This document shows positions 1 through 4,652 of a stretch of DNA of 5,516 bases, piece by piece (position 1 is the first letter of the stretch; every line of letters begins with the position of its first letter). Location of the stretch: positions 1 through 5,516 of the forward strand of contig JAGHEC010000279.1 of the NCBI GenBank assembly GCA_021159525.1, in the 5' to 3' direction. This DNA is from Deltaproteobacteria bacterium. GTDB lineage: Bacteria > Desulfobacterota > DSM-4660 > Desulfatiglandales > Desulfatiglandaceae. The translations under genes were made by a program, and so were the position numbers. Under the pieces are notes generated by a model that made no database searches, was not told the DNA's origin, and saw only the letters and a list, made by a program, of their open reading frames with translations.

Positions 1-127
1 CCAAAGGGGCAGGTGTCCCCCGCAGATAAGTCACTCAAGAGACCAGCCCGGAGGCCCGGAGCGGAAGAAAAATTCTTCTGCCCCGGCACTAGGTTCGCAG
101 TTATCCCCCTAATTATTGAGGTGATAC
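1..127 (+). repeat. Dispersed repeat family R, copy 1 (left end cut by window)
   Basis: Positions 12-127 match 4093-4208 at 114 of 116 bases with no gaps, and positions 58-127 match 4460-4529 at 68 of 70. All copies end at GTGATAC, after which the sequences diverge. Two structures are visible. One is a hairpin at 61-81 with arms GCGGAAGAA and TTCTTCTGC (one G-T pair) around an AAA loop. The other is an imperfect 25-nt palindrome at 102-126 (TATC...GATA). The right edge contains GAGGTGA, a close match to a ribosome binding site, but no start codon follows at a useful distance in this copy. Positions 1-11 also match 3979-3989, which in copy 2 lie about 100 bp farther from the shared part. This suggests that copy 1 lacks an internal piece present in copy 2. 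The function is unknown; a non-autonomous mobile or regulatory repeat is possible. Confidence 0.9.
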
Positions 128-161
128 GATTTTTCATTAAGGTTGCGATGCGCAGGGTTTC

Positions 162-581
162 ATGATGGCAGAAATGGACCGGACAGAAAAGGAGACGATT
201 CGCGTCCTTCTCGTGGACGACGAAATAGGATTTGCCGACATCCTGGCCAAGCGACTGGGCAAGAGGGGCATGACGGTGACCCCTGTGTACACGGGCGCAG
301 CTGCTGTAAAGTGTATTCGTAAAACGGACTTTGACGTGGCGGTACTGGACCTCAAGATGGAGGACATGGACGGCATTGAGGTCTTAAAGATCTTCAAAAA
401 GGCCTATCCTGAGATGGCGGTCATCATGCTCACAGGGCATGGATCGGAACAGGCAGCAAGGGACGGGCTCAAGGAGGGCGCCTTCGATTATCTCACCAAG
501 CCGTGTGAATTGGAAGAGCTGGTGGAGAAAATTCGAGAGGCGGCCCGATCCGCAGGGGGTGGTTCCATTGGAGGGAGTTAA
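162..581 (+). CDS. Single-domain response regulator (CheY-like receiver), RR1
   Basis: This 139-aa protein is almost entirely one receiver domain (residues about 13-130) with no DNA-binding or enzymatic output domain. The expected residues are present: acidic pair D19-D20, phospho-acceptor D63 in VLDLKM, switch Thr T91 in MLTGH, and K113 in the TKP motif. Receivers of this kind take phosphate from a histidine kinase and act by phosphorelay or protein binding in the cytoplasm. One oddity is that the Pro that normally follows D-x-K-M is replaced by Glu (E67). The Gly/Ser-rich tail is encoded by the same DNA that supplies the ribosome binding site of the next gene. The start is uncertain: ATG 162 and ATG 165 are adjacent, ATG 174 is also in frame, and only a weak AGGG lies upstream. 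The gene overlaps the following receiver gene by 14 nt. No kinase gene is in view, and repeat copy 1 lies 34 nt upstream. Confidence 0.93.
   Translation: MMAEMDRTEKETIRVLLVDDEIGFADILAKRLGKRGMTVTPVYTGAAAVKCIRKTDFDVAVLDLKMEDMDGIEVLKIFKKAYPEMAVIMLTGHGSEQAARDGLKEGAFDYLTKPCELEELVEKIREAARSAGGGSIGGS
554..561 (+). promoter_or_regulatory. Shine-Dalgarno of RR2, inside RR1
   Basis: AGGGGGTG matches the anti-Shine-Dalgarno complement AGGAGGTG at seven of eight bases. It stands 6 nt before TTG 568, within the last codons of RR1. The alternative GTG at 559 overlaps this site and so would lack usable spacing. This spacing is the main reason for choosing TTG 568 as the RR2 start. Confidence 0.6.
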
Positions 582-984
582 GGTATTGCTGGTGGACGAT
601 GAAACGGAATTTGTCAACACGTTGACCAAACGGATTAATAAAAGGGACATAAACGCTTTTTCCGTGGGGAGCGGCGAGGCGGCCCTGGAATTTCTGGACA
701 GGAACCCGGTGGATGTGGTCGTCCTGGACGTCAAGATGCCAGGCATGGACGGGATACAGACCCTGAGGGCCATCAAGGAACGGCATCCGCTCATGGAGGT
801 GATCATGCTGACCGGCCATGCGAGTGTGGAGGTGGCCATTGAGGGAATGGAACTGGGGGCCTTTGACTATCTCATGAAGCCAATGGCCATTGACGATCTT
901 TTGTACAAGATCGAAGACGCCTTTAAAAAGAAGTCGCTGCAGGAAAAAAGGATCGGCGAGAGGGCCGGGGGGCTTGAAGATTAA
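568..984 (+). CDS. Single-domain response regulator (CheY-like receiver), RR2
   Basis: The protein is 138 aa from TTG 568 and is a second complete receiver, clearly paralogous to RR1 (both share VLLVDDE, MDGI, VIMLTGH and GAFDYL). Key residues in this numbering are D10-D11, phospho-acceptor D54 in VLDVKMPGMDG, T82 and K104 in MKP. After the domain comes a Lys/Glu-rich helical tail of about 20 residues and no output domain. The reading frame is open far upstream (to ATG 439), but that part overlaps RR1 in another frame and does not resemble a receiver, so I reject the longer start. The 14-nt overlap with RR1 and the internal ribosome binding site imply translational coupling. A weak CCGTG/CACGG hairpin (991-1007) follows the stop without a T run, so it is not a convincing terminator. 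Confidence 0.9.
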   Translation: MEGVKVLLVDDETEFVNTLTKRINKRDINAFSVGSGEAALEFLDRNPVDVVVLDVKMPGMDGIQTLRAIKERHPLMEVIMLTGHASVEVAIEGMELGAFDYLMKPMAIDDLLYKIEDAFKKKSLQEKRIGERAGGLED

Positions 985-1101
985 GGGGTCCCGTGATCAA
1001 ACCACGGAACATTCAGCCTTGGATGTGGCAATTTCAGAACGTAACCTACAACCCATATGCGATGTTAAACGGGTTAAGGGCTGACGGCCGCAACCAAACA
1101 G

Positions 1102-1427
1102 GTTCTGCCCTAAGTCCAAAAGCGTTCGGCCCGGGCGGGGGGTCACTGGCTCCCCTCCAAGACGGGACAAAAACCGGATAGAGCTCGTGGGAACGGCAGG
1201 TGAGCGTTGGAATTCGTTCTGATCGAGCCCCAAGGATAGTCTTACATAAGACGGTAGTCCTTACCTGCCTTTTCATAAAGGCTATTACGAGTCAGGGGGC
1301 GGTCGCCGAGTGCTGCGTACGCATTTTATTGTCCCGTCATGGAGGGGAGGCAGTGACCCCCATAGCGCGGGCGGGAAAAACCGAATGCAGCCCGGGGGCC
1401 GGGAGGAAGAGACCCCCAAGGCAGAAC
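1102..1427. repeat. Large nested foldback element before the transporter gene
   Basis: Several inverted repeats nest within one another. From outside in they are GTTCTGCC 1102-1109 with GGCAGAAC 1420-1427; GCGTTCGG 1122-1129 with CCGAATGC 1381-1388 (one G-T pair); a 30-nt arm 1139-1168 with 1331-1360 (28 of 30 match); CTCGT 1184-1188 with ACGAG 1287-1291; GGCAGGT 1195-1201 with ACCTGCC 1263-1269; AAGGA 1232-1236 with TCCTT 1258-1262; and the tip GTCTTA 1239-1244 with TAAGAC 1247-1252. The outer arms look like two diverged copies of one dispersed repeat in opposite orientation. No target duplication is seen and no protein is evident inside. It could be a miniature inverted-repeat element, a structured leader of the transporter operon, or two independent repeat insertions. 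From the RR2 stop to this element (985-1101) I see nothing else of note. Confidence 0.7.
1195..1282 (+). other. Possible structured RNA at the foldback tip
   Basis: The tip of the foldback element can form a compact stem: GGCAGGT/ACCTGCC closes it, AAGGA/TCCTT lies inside, and a GTCTTA-CA-TAAGAC palindrome caps it. The closing strand is followed by TTTT. The GCC at 1267-1269 is also part of a competing hairpin, GCCTTT 1267-1272 with AAAGGC 1277-1282 around a TCAT loop, so two mutually exclusive folds are possible. I recognise no known riboswitch class. The distance to the transporter start is about 230 nt. Whether this region is transcribed is not known from the sequence. Confidence 0.3.
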
Positions 1428-1515
1428 TTCTTCGCATGTCGCAGAGAAGTTACAAACAAGAGTTTAATCAATCAGTAACCAGGCGCGTTTAATCATGGAA
1501 AGGAGCGGACTCAAA

Positions 1516-2823
1516 ATGAATTTCTTCAGAGAATGGGGCAAATACATGATGATGGGGGCGAGGGCCCATGCCATGTGGGAGATAAGCGTCTCCAGGACCA
1601 TCCTGGGGGACAGGCGGCGGTTGATTCTTCTGGGCCTCCTCACTATACCGATTATATTGGGAGGAATCGCTTTTGCCAAAGAGATCAGTTCTGCCCTCCC
1701 CGAGTTGCTGGGCGGGAAAAAGGCCTACAGCCCGGCCTTTTACAGTACAGGCATCTTTATCGTGTCCATCCTGATCGGGCTCGGGGCCGGACTGATCACC
1801 GGATGCATTGGCGCGGGGGGCGGCTTTATTATCGCGCCGGCGCTGATGAGCGCGGGGATCAAGGGGATCCTGGCAGTGGGCACCGACCTGTTTCACATCT
1901 TTGCCAAGGCCATCATGGGGAGCGTCATCCACAGAAAGCTGGGGAATGTTTCGGTCCCTCTGGCCGTTGTATTTATAATCGGCGCGATGATGGGGGCCAC
2001 CGCTGGCGGATTGATCAACCGGGCACTCTACGAGATCAACCCTGTGCTCAGCGATGCCTTTATTACCACCATCTATTCCCTGATGCTGGGATTTTTGGGT
2101 ATCTACGCCATGACCGATTTCCTCAGGGCGCGACGGGCTGAAAAAGGGGTTCGTGCCCCCCATGGGGGGGGAGGCGCCCACGGAGGGAGAGACGAGGGCG
2201 TTGACATAGGGAACCTCCCCAAGAAGCTTCAGGCCATGAAGATTCCGCCCATGATCAAATTCGATTATGACTTGGCCCCGGGCGGCAGGAGCATTTCATG
2301 GCTGTTCCTGGTCCTGAGCGGGGGACTCGTAGGACTGGCTGCCGGCATCATGGGGGTGGGGGGAGGATTTCTCACATTCCCCATCTTTGTCTACATGCTG
2401 GGCGTGTCCTCCATGACCACGGTGGGGACCGACATCTTTCAGATCGTCTTCACCGCCGGATATGCAGCTATCAGCCAGTACGGCATCTATGGGTTCATCT
2501 TCTATACCTTGGCAATGGGCATGCTTTTAGGATCCCTCATCGGGATCCAGGTAGGCGCCATGGTGACCAAGGTGGTCCCCGGCATCACTATCCGGGGATT
2601 TTACGCCATGGCGGTCCTGTCCGGTTTTGTCAACCGGATCTTCGCCCTCCCGGGCAAGTTGGGCGAGATGGATGTCATTCCCGTATCGCAACAGACAGGG
2701 GCCGTGTTGGAGAGCATAGGCGTATGGGCCTTTTTCATTGTCATCGGAGCGTTTTCGATCTGGGTTATAAGCACATTTCTGCGGAATATCCGCCTACTTA
2801 AGGGAGAGGAGGTGCCATCATGA
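1516..2823 (+). CDS. TauE/SafE (TSUP) family membrane transporter
   Basis: The protein is 435 aa from ATG 1516, chosen because AAAGGAG at 1499-1505 lies upstream. ATG 1495 is in frame (442 aa) but has only a weak site. It has the duplicated architecture of the family. The first half has a Gly-rich motif GAGGGFIIAP (residues about 99-108) followed by VGTDLFHI (121-128). The second half has GVGGGFLTFP (280-289) and VGTDIFQI (303-310). A first membrane helix lies at about 35-54, and about nine to ten are likely in all. A hydrophilic, probably cytoplasmic loop (about 203-258) with a Gly/His-rich patch separates the halves. Known family members move sulfite, sulfoacetate or other organosulfonates across the inner membrane. 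The substrate here cannot be read from sequence, and a sulfur oxyanion is an inference. The stop overlaps the next start as ATGA, so the two are translationally coupled. The family call is firm. Confidence 0.92.
   Translation: MNFFREWGKYMMMGARAHAMWEISVSRTILGDRRRLILLGLLTIPIILGGIAFAKEISSALPELLGGKKAYSPAFYSTGIFIVSILIGLGAGLITGCIGAGGGFIIAPALMSAGIKGILAVGTDLFHIFAKAIMGSVIHRKLGNVSVPLAVVFIIGAMMGATAGGLINRALYEINPVLSDAFITTIYSLMLGFLGIYAMTDFLRARRAEKGVRAPHGGGGAHGGRDEGVDIGNLPKKLQAMKIPPMIKFDYDLAPGGRSISWLFLVLSGGLVGLAAGIMGVGGGFLTFPIFVYMLGVSSMTTVGTDIFQIVFTAGYAAISQYGIYGFIFYTLAMGMLLGSLIGIQVGAMVTKVVPGITIRGFYAMAVLSGFVNRIFALPGKLGEMDVIPVSQQTGAVLESIGVWAFFIVIGAFSIWVISTFLRNIRLLKGEEVPS
2807..2814 (+). promoter_or_regulatory. 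Strong Shine-Dalgarno for the coupled partner gene
   Basis: AGGAGGTG is a near-perfect ribosome binding site 5 nt before ATG 2820. It lies within the last codons of the transporter gene, whose stop codon (2821-2823) overlaps that start. The pair is therefore set up for coupled but strong translation. Confidence 0.85.
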
Positions 2824-3506
2824 TTGCCAATAAGAAGGAGTTTTACGGCGGTTTTGCCCTGCTGGGTGCGTTTATCGTAACCCTCGCCATTATATTCTCC
2901 CCCATATTCAAGGGCCACAACGGATTGGAGTACATGGACGCCCTCTATAATTCCATATCCAAGGGATCGGCCTACTATATCCCGGATGTCCTGAAAGAGA
3001 CCTCTCAGTTCAAAGGTCAATCCATCAGCGTGACCGTGGATTTGCGGAATGCGAAACAGGCACAGGAAAACGGGCTTCTCTTTCGGAAAGGGGGCGCATC
3101 TGTCACCGTGGCCGGGCCTTCCCTGCGGATTAAGGGGGATTTAGGGGAGATCCTCGCAAATGCGCTCGATGATGCTGACGAGATGTATCAAAACAAGGGA
3201 GATGCGATCTCGAAGAAATATGGCTACGACGAGAGACAAGTGCTCTTTAACTGGTGGAAGGCCCTCAATGCCCTGGAAAAGGCCCTCACTAAACAGAAAA
3301 AATTCAAGGAGGCCAAGGCAGTGGCCCTGGTGGTCAAGAAAGCGGTGGAGCCTTCATACAACTATTATACCATCGAACCGCAGAAGATCACGGATCGAAT
3401 GGGTGTGGTGATCTTCTCCCTGGTTTTCTATGTAATTTACACCCTGTGGTACGGCTTTGCAGTCATGTACATGTTTGAAGGATGGGGCATGCGGCTGGAG
3501 CACTGA
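2820..3506 (+). CDS. Uncharacterised membrane-anchored protein coupled to the transporter
   Basis: This 228-aa protein is not one I recognise by name. It has a hydrophobic helix near the N-terminus (residues about 9-30) and another near the C-terminus (about 195-219). Between them is a hydrophilic segment of about 160 residues. The first part of that segment (about 55-115) looks beta-rich, with GQSISVTVDLR and ASVTVAG stretches. The later part (about 120-180) looks helical and Lys/Glu/Ala-rich, with NWWKALNALEKAL followed by a Lys-rich run. The two helices suggest both ends in the cytoplasm and the middle outside, but the topology is inferred. The 4-nt overlap with the TauE/SafE-type gene argues that it is a dedicated partner, perhaps a periplasmic capture, gating or sensing subunit. 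There is no lipobox, heme motif or Cys pair. Terminator-like hairpins follow within the downstream element. Confidence 0.85.
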   Translation: MIANKKEFYGGFALLGAFIVTLAIIFSPIFKGHNGLEYMDALYNSISKGSAYYIPDVLKETSQFKGQSISVTVDLRNAKQAQENGLLFRKGGASVTVAGPSLRIKGDLGEILANALDDADEMYQNKGDAISKKYGYDERQVLFNWWKALNALEKALTKQKKFKEAKAVALVVKKAVEPSYNYYTIEPQKITDRMGVVIFSLVFYVIYTLWYGFAVMYMFEGWGMRLEH

Positions 3507-3571
3507 GAGGGCATAATTTACCGGCTGATTGCGGATTAGTGTGATTGTTGGATGAAGAGGGCTTCACCTCG

Positions 3572-3639
3572 TTTCGGGCTTGACCCGGAATCCGGGCTTT
3601 CCGAAGGGACTGGATTCCTGCTTTCGCTGGAATGACGGG
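3572..3639 (-). repeat. Dispersed intergenic hairpin repeat of the 'VIPAKAGIQ' type
   Basis: On the minus strand this stretch reads CCCGTCATTCCAGCGAAAGC and onward, the familiar proteobacterial intergenic repeat whose chance translation gives VIPAKAGIQ. It is made of two hairpins: ATTCC/GGAAT (3614-3618 with 3629-3633) enclosing GC/GC, and CCCGGA-A-TCCGGG at 3584-3596. The wide distribution of such repeats is from memory, not from a search. It lies inside the miniature element at 3523-3733 and is probably part of its body. Confidence 0.65.
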
Positions 3640-3688
3640 TAGTTCTATGTTCAGTTCGGGTTTGTTCGATGACCTTTGGCGCCCACCC

Positions 3689-3713
3689 AACGGGTGATTA
3701 GGGACCCGTTTTT
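3689..3713 (+). terminator. Terminator-like hairpin after the transporter operon
   Basis: Arms AACGGGT (3689-3695) and ACCCGTT (3704-3710) pair perfectly around an 8-nt loop, and the T run continues to 3713 (TTTTT in all). It lies about 180 nt after the stop of the membrane-protein gene, inside the right part of the miniature element. The element may therefore supply the transcription end. The T run is short, so efficiency is uncertain. Confidence 0.5.
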
Positions 3714-3776
3714 ACGTTAATCCGCAATGAGACAATTTACCATTGGCGGAAACAAGCCCCTTTGTAAAAGCTCAAT

Positions 3777-3798
3777 AACCCGGGGCAGGAGGGTTTTT
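3777..3798 (+). terminator. Second, weaker terminator-like hairpin
   Basis: AACCC (3777-3781) can pair with GGGTT (3791-3795) around a 9-nt G-rich loop, and the T run extends to 3798. The stem is only 5 bp, so this is a weak candidate. It may back up the hairpin at 3689. Confidence 0.25.
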
Positions 3799-3835
3799 CT
3801 GACGCGGCTGCCGGGAGGGCGCCGTCTCTTCTTCG

Positions 3836-3935
3836 CTCGCTTCGCCCGACTCAGACCCCACCCTTCGGGCGGGTCCCCGGTTTGTCCTCGCTTCGCTCGG
3901 ACTCCCCATCCTTCGGATGGGGCCCCGGTTTCGTG
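3836..3935. repeat. Two tandem ~50-bp units, each with a TTC-loop hairpin
   Basis: Units at 3836-3886 and 3887-3935 both begin CTCGCTTCGC and both end in CCCCGGTTT plus a few bases. Each carries a hairpin with loop TTC. In unit 1 it is imperfect (3854-3875). In unit 2 it is a perfect 8-bp stem CCCCATCC/GGATGGGG (3904-3911 with 3915-3922). The stem bases differ between units while pairing is largely kept, as in structured intergenic repeats. No T run follows, so I do not call a terminator. Confidence 0.6.
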
Positions 3936-4114
3936 ACTTATCAGTGGGGGAAGCCGCAGCTCGACGAAGTCGGGAATGCCAAAGGGGCAAGCCTGCCCGC
4001 CATTGCCTTGTTACCCATGTTACCTCCTTCTGCCATCGCAGATCCACGGGACGAAAGTCTTGGCAAGAACGCTCAATTGCCGTTGGCAGGCGGGTGTCCC
4101 CCGCAGATAAGTCA
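3934..4114. repeat. Inverted repeat overlapping the left part of repeat copy 2
   Basis: TGACTTATCAGTGGGGG at 3934-3950 is the inverse of 4098-4114 at 15 of 17 positions. The right arm belongs to family R copy 2. The interior also has CCTGCC 3992-3997 with GGCAGG 4085-4090, and GGCAA 3986-3990 with TTGCC 4003-4007. The interior start (3979-3989) matches the first 11 bases of the window, so the true family R unit probably extends left to at least this inverted arm. No gene is credible here, since the open frames read through the repeats on both strands. Confidence 0.55.
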
Positions 4115-4208
4115 CTCAAGAGACCGGCCCGGAGGCCCGGAGCGGAAGAAAAATTCTTCTGCCCCGCCACTAGGTTCGCAGTTATCCCCCTAATTATTGA
4201 GGTGATAC
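4093..4208 (+). repeat. Dispersed repeat family R, copy 2
   Basis: This copy is identical to window positions 12-127 except for two substitutions (A/G in the first third and G/C just after the hairpin). The GCGGAAGAA-AAA-TTCTTCTGC hairpin is at 4142-4162. The same right-end palindrome and GAGGTGATAC edge close it at 4208. No gene with a plausible start follows the GAGGTGA here. With copy 1 it brackets the two receivers, the transporter and its partner in direct orientation. Confidence 0.92.
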
Positions 4209-4246
4209 CATCGGCCTCAAAATCGGAAAATCGGGACGGAGATATC

Positions 4247-4294
4247 ATGATCACTGCATCTTTTCCACACGCGAGGTGTCTGAAGACCCGATAG
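4247..4294 (+). CDS. Very small open frame with ribosome binding site (doubtful)
   Basis: ATG 4247 is preceded by GGAG (4238-4241) at 5-nt spacing and opens a 15-codon frame ending in TAG. It lies in the otherwise empty 4209-4459 interval between repeat copies 2 and 3. A frame this short can easily arise by chance, and I recognise no leader-peptide features such as repeated regulatory codons. I see nothing else gene-like in that interval. Confidence 0.12.
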   Translation: MITASFPHARCLKTR

Positions 4295-4389
4295 GTTTGC
4301 CTCGCCTTCCACGGCGGCACAACAACCACCATGGATCAGCCCTTGTTTCCTCGTTATCATAGCAGATATGTCCTGTTGCTCCAATGAAA

Positions 4390-4428
4390 AGCTGCATATC
4401 TCTGGTCCCGGCAGCTCCCCGTTTTTTT
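4390..4428 (+). terminator. Weak hairpin followed by T7
   Basis: AGCTGC (4390-4395) pairs with GCAGCT (4411-4416) around a 15-nt loop. After CCCCG comes a run of seven T (4422-4428). The gap between stem and T run and the large loop make this a poor intrinsic terminator. It could still insulate purD from upstream transcription. Confidence 0.25.
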
Positions 4429-4459
4429 ACCGGCCCAAGACCGACCGCGCCACGGACTT

Positions 4460-4529
4460 GGAGCGGAAGAAAAATTCCTCTGCCCCGGCACCAGGTTCGC
4501 AGTTATCCCCCTAATTATTGAGGTGATAC
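4460..4529 (+). repeat. Dispersed repeat family R, copy 3 (core part)
   Basis: This copy matches 58-127 at 68 of 70 bases. One of the two changes breaks one pair in the hairpin (4463-4483). The right edge is again GTGATAC. Upstream of 4460 only weak resemblance to copies 1 and 2 remains, such as CAAGACCG near 4435, so the left part is diverged or missing. The purD promoter candidate begins 3 nt after its end. Confidence 0.9.
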
Positions 4530-4531
4530 AC

Positions 4532-4561
4532 TTGACCTCAAGCGCCATTGTTTTTTATAAG
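4532..4561 (+). promoter_or_regulatory. Candidate sigma70-type promoter of purD
   Basis: TTGACC (4532-4537) and TATAAG (4556-4561) each match five of six bases of the -35 and -10 consensus and are 18 bp apart. Transcription would start near 4568, giving a leader of about 85 nt before purD. The -35 box starts directly after repeat copy 3, so the palindrome at the right end of the repeat (about 4504-4528) would lie just upstream, where an activator or repressor could bind. Confidence 0.5.
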
Positions 4562-4586
4562 CTTCCTCGGGCCACATATGCAATCT

Positions 4587-4628
4587 GGAGGGCGTCACGG
4601 CCGTGTGCGCGCCGGCAAGGCGCCCTCC
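4587..4628 (+). promoter_or_regulatory. Leader hairpin just before the purD ribosome binding site
   Basis: GGAGGGCG (4587-4594) and CGCCCTCC (4621-4628) pair perfectly around a 26-nt loop that itself contains the palindrome CACGGCCGTG (4597-4606). The stem ends 15 nt before GGAG at 4644-4647. No T run follows, so it is not a terminator. A role in message stability or translational control is possible but unproven. Confidence 0.4.
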
Positions 4629-4652
4629 CAAAATGGAAAGGACGGAGAAAAA

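Larger units (their letters stand above)
3523..3733. mobile_element. Miniature inverted-repeat element with 8-bp target duplication
   Basis: Terminal inverted repeats of 16 bp match at 14 positions: left end GGCTGATTGCGGATTA (3523-3538), right end its near complement (3718-3733), with the inner 11 bp perfect. The ends are flanked directly by identical 8-bp repeats AATTTACC at 3515-3522 and 3734-3741, as expected for a target-site duplication. The 211-bp interior holds no credible gene. It contains a dispersed hairpin repeat and a terminator-like hairpin. It therefore looks like a non-autonomous element needing a transposase from elsewhere in the genome. The insertion is 9 nt after the stop of the membrane-protein gene. 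I cannot name the parent transposon family. Confidence 0.65.

Noticed and set aside
148..165. Five-codon frame (ATG 148 to TGA 163-165) overlapping the RR1 start
   Set aside because: It has an AAGG at good spacing and could couple translation, but it is too short to distinguish from chance.
439..567. Upstream extension of the RR2 frame to ATG 439
   Set aside because: It overlaps RR1 in another frame, has no receiver-like sequence and no suitable ribosome binding site. The receiver fold begins only after TTG 568.
1489..2181. Minus-strand open frame of 230 codons opposite the transporter
   Set aside because: It is a shadow of the TauE/SafE-type gene, which has clear family motifs and a good start. 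The antisense translation is low-complexity and rich in Gly, Pro and Asp.
4057..4082. Sigma54-like TGGCA...TTGC pair
   Set aside because: The distance between the GG and GC elements is too long for a -24/-12 promoter.
3772..4332. Long minus-strand open frame of 186 codons
   Set aside because: It runs through the tandem hairpins, the inverted repeat and family R copy 2. Part of its translation recurs in another minus-strand frame through copy 3, so it is repeat-derived, not a gene.
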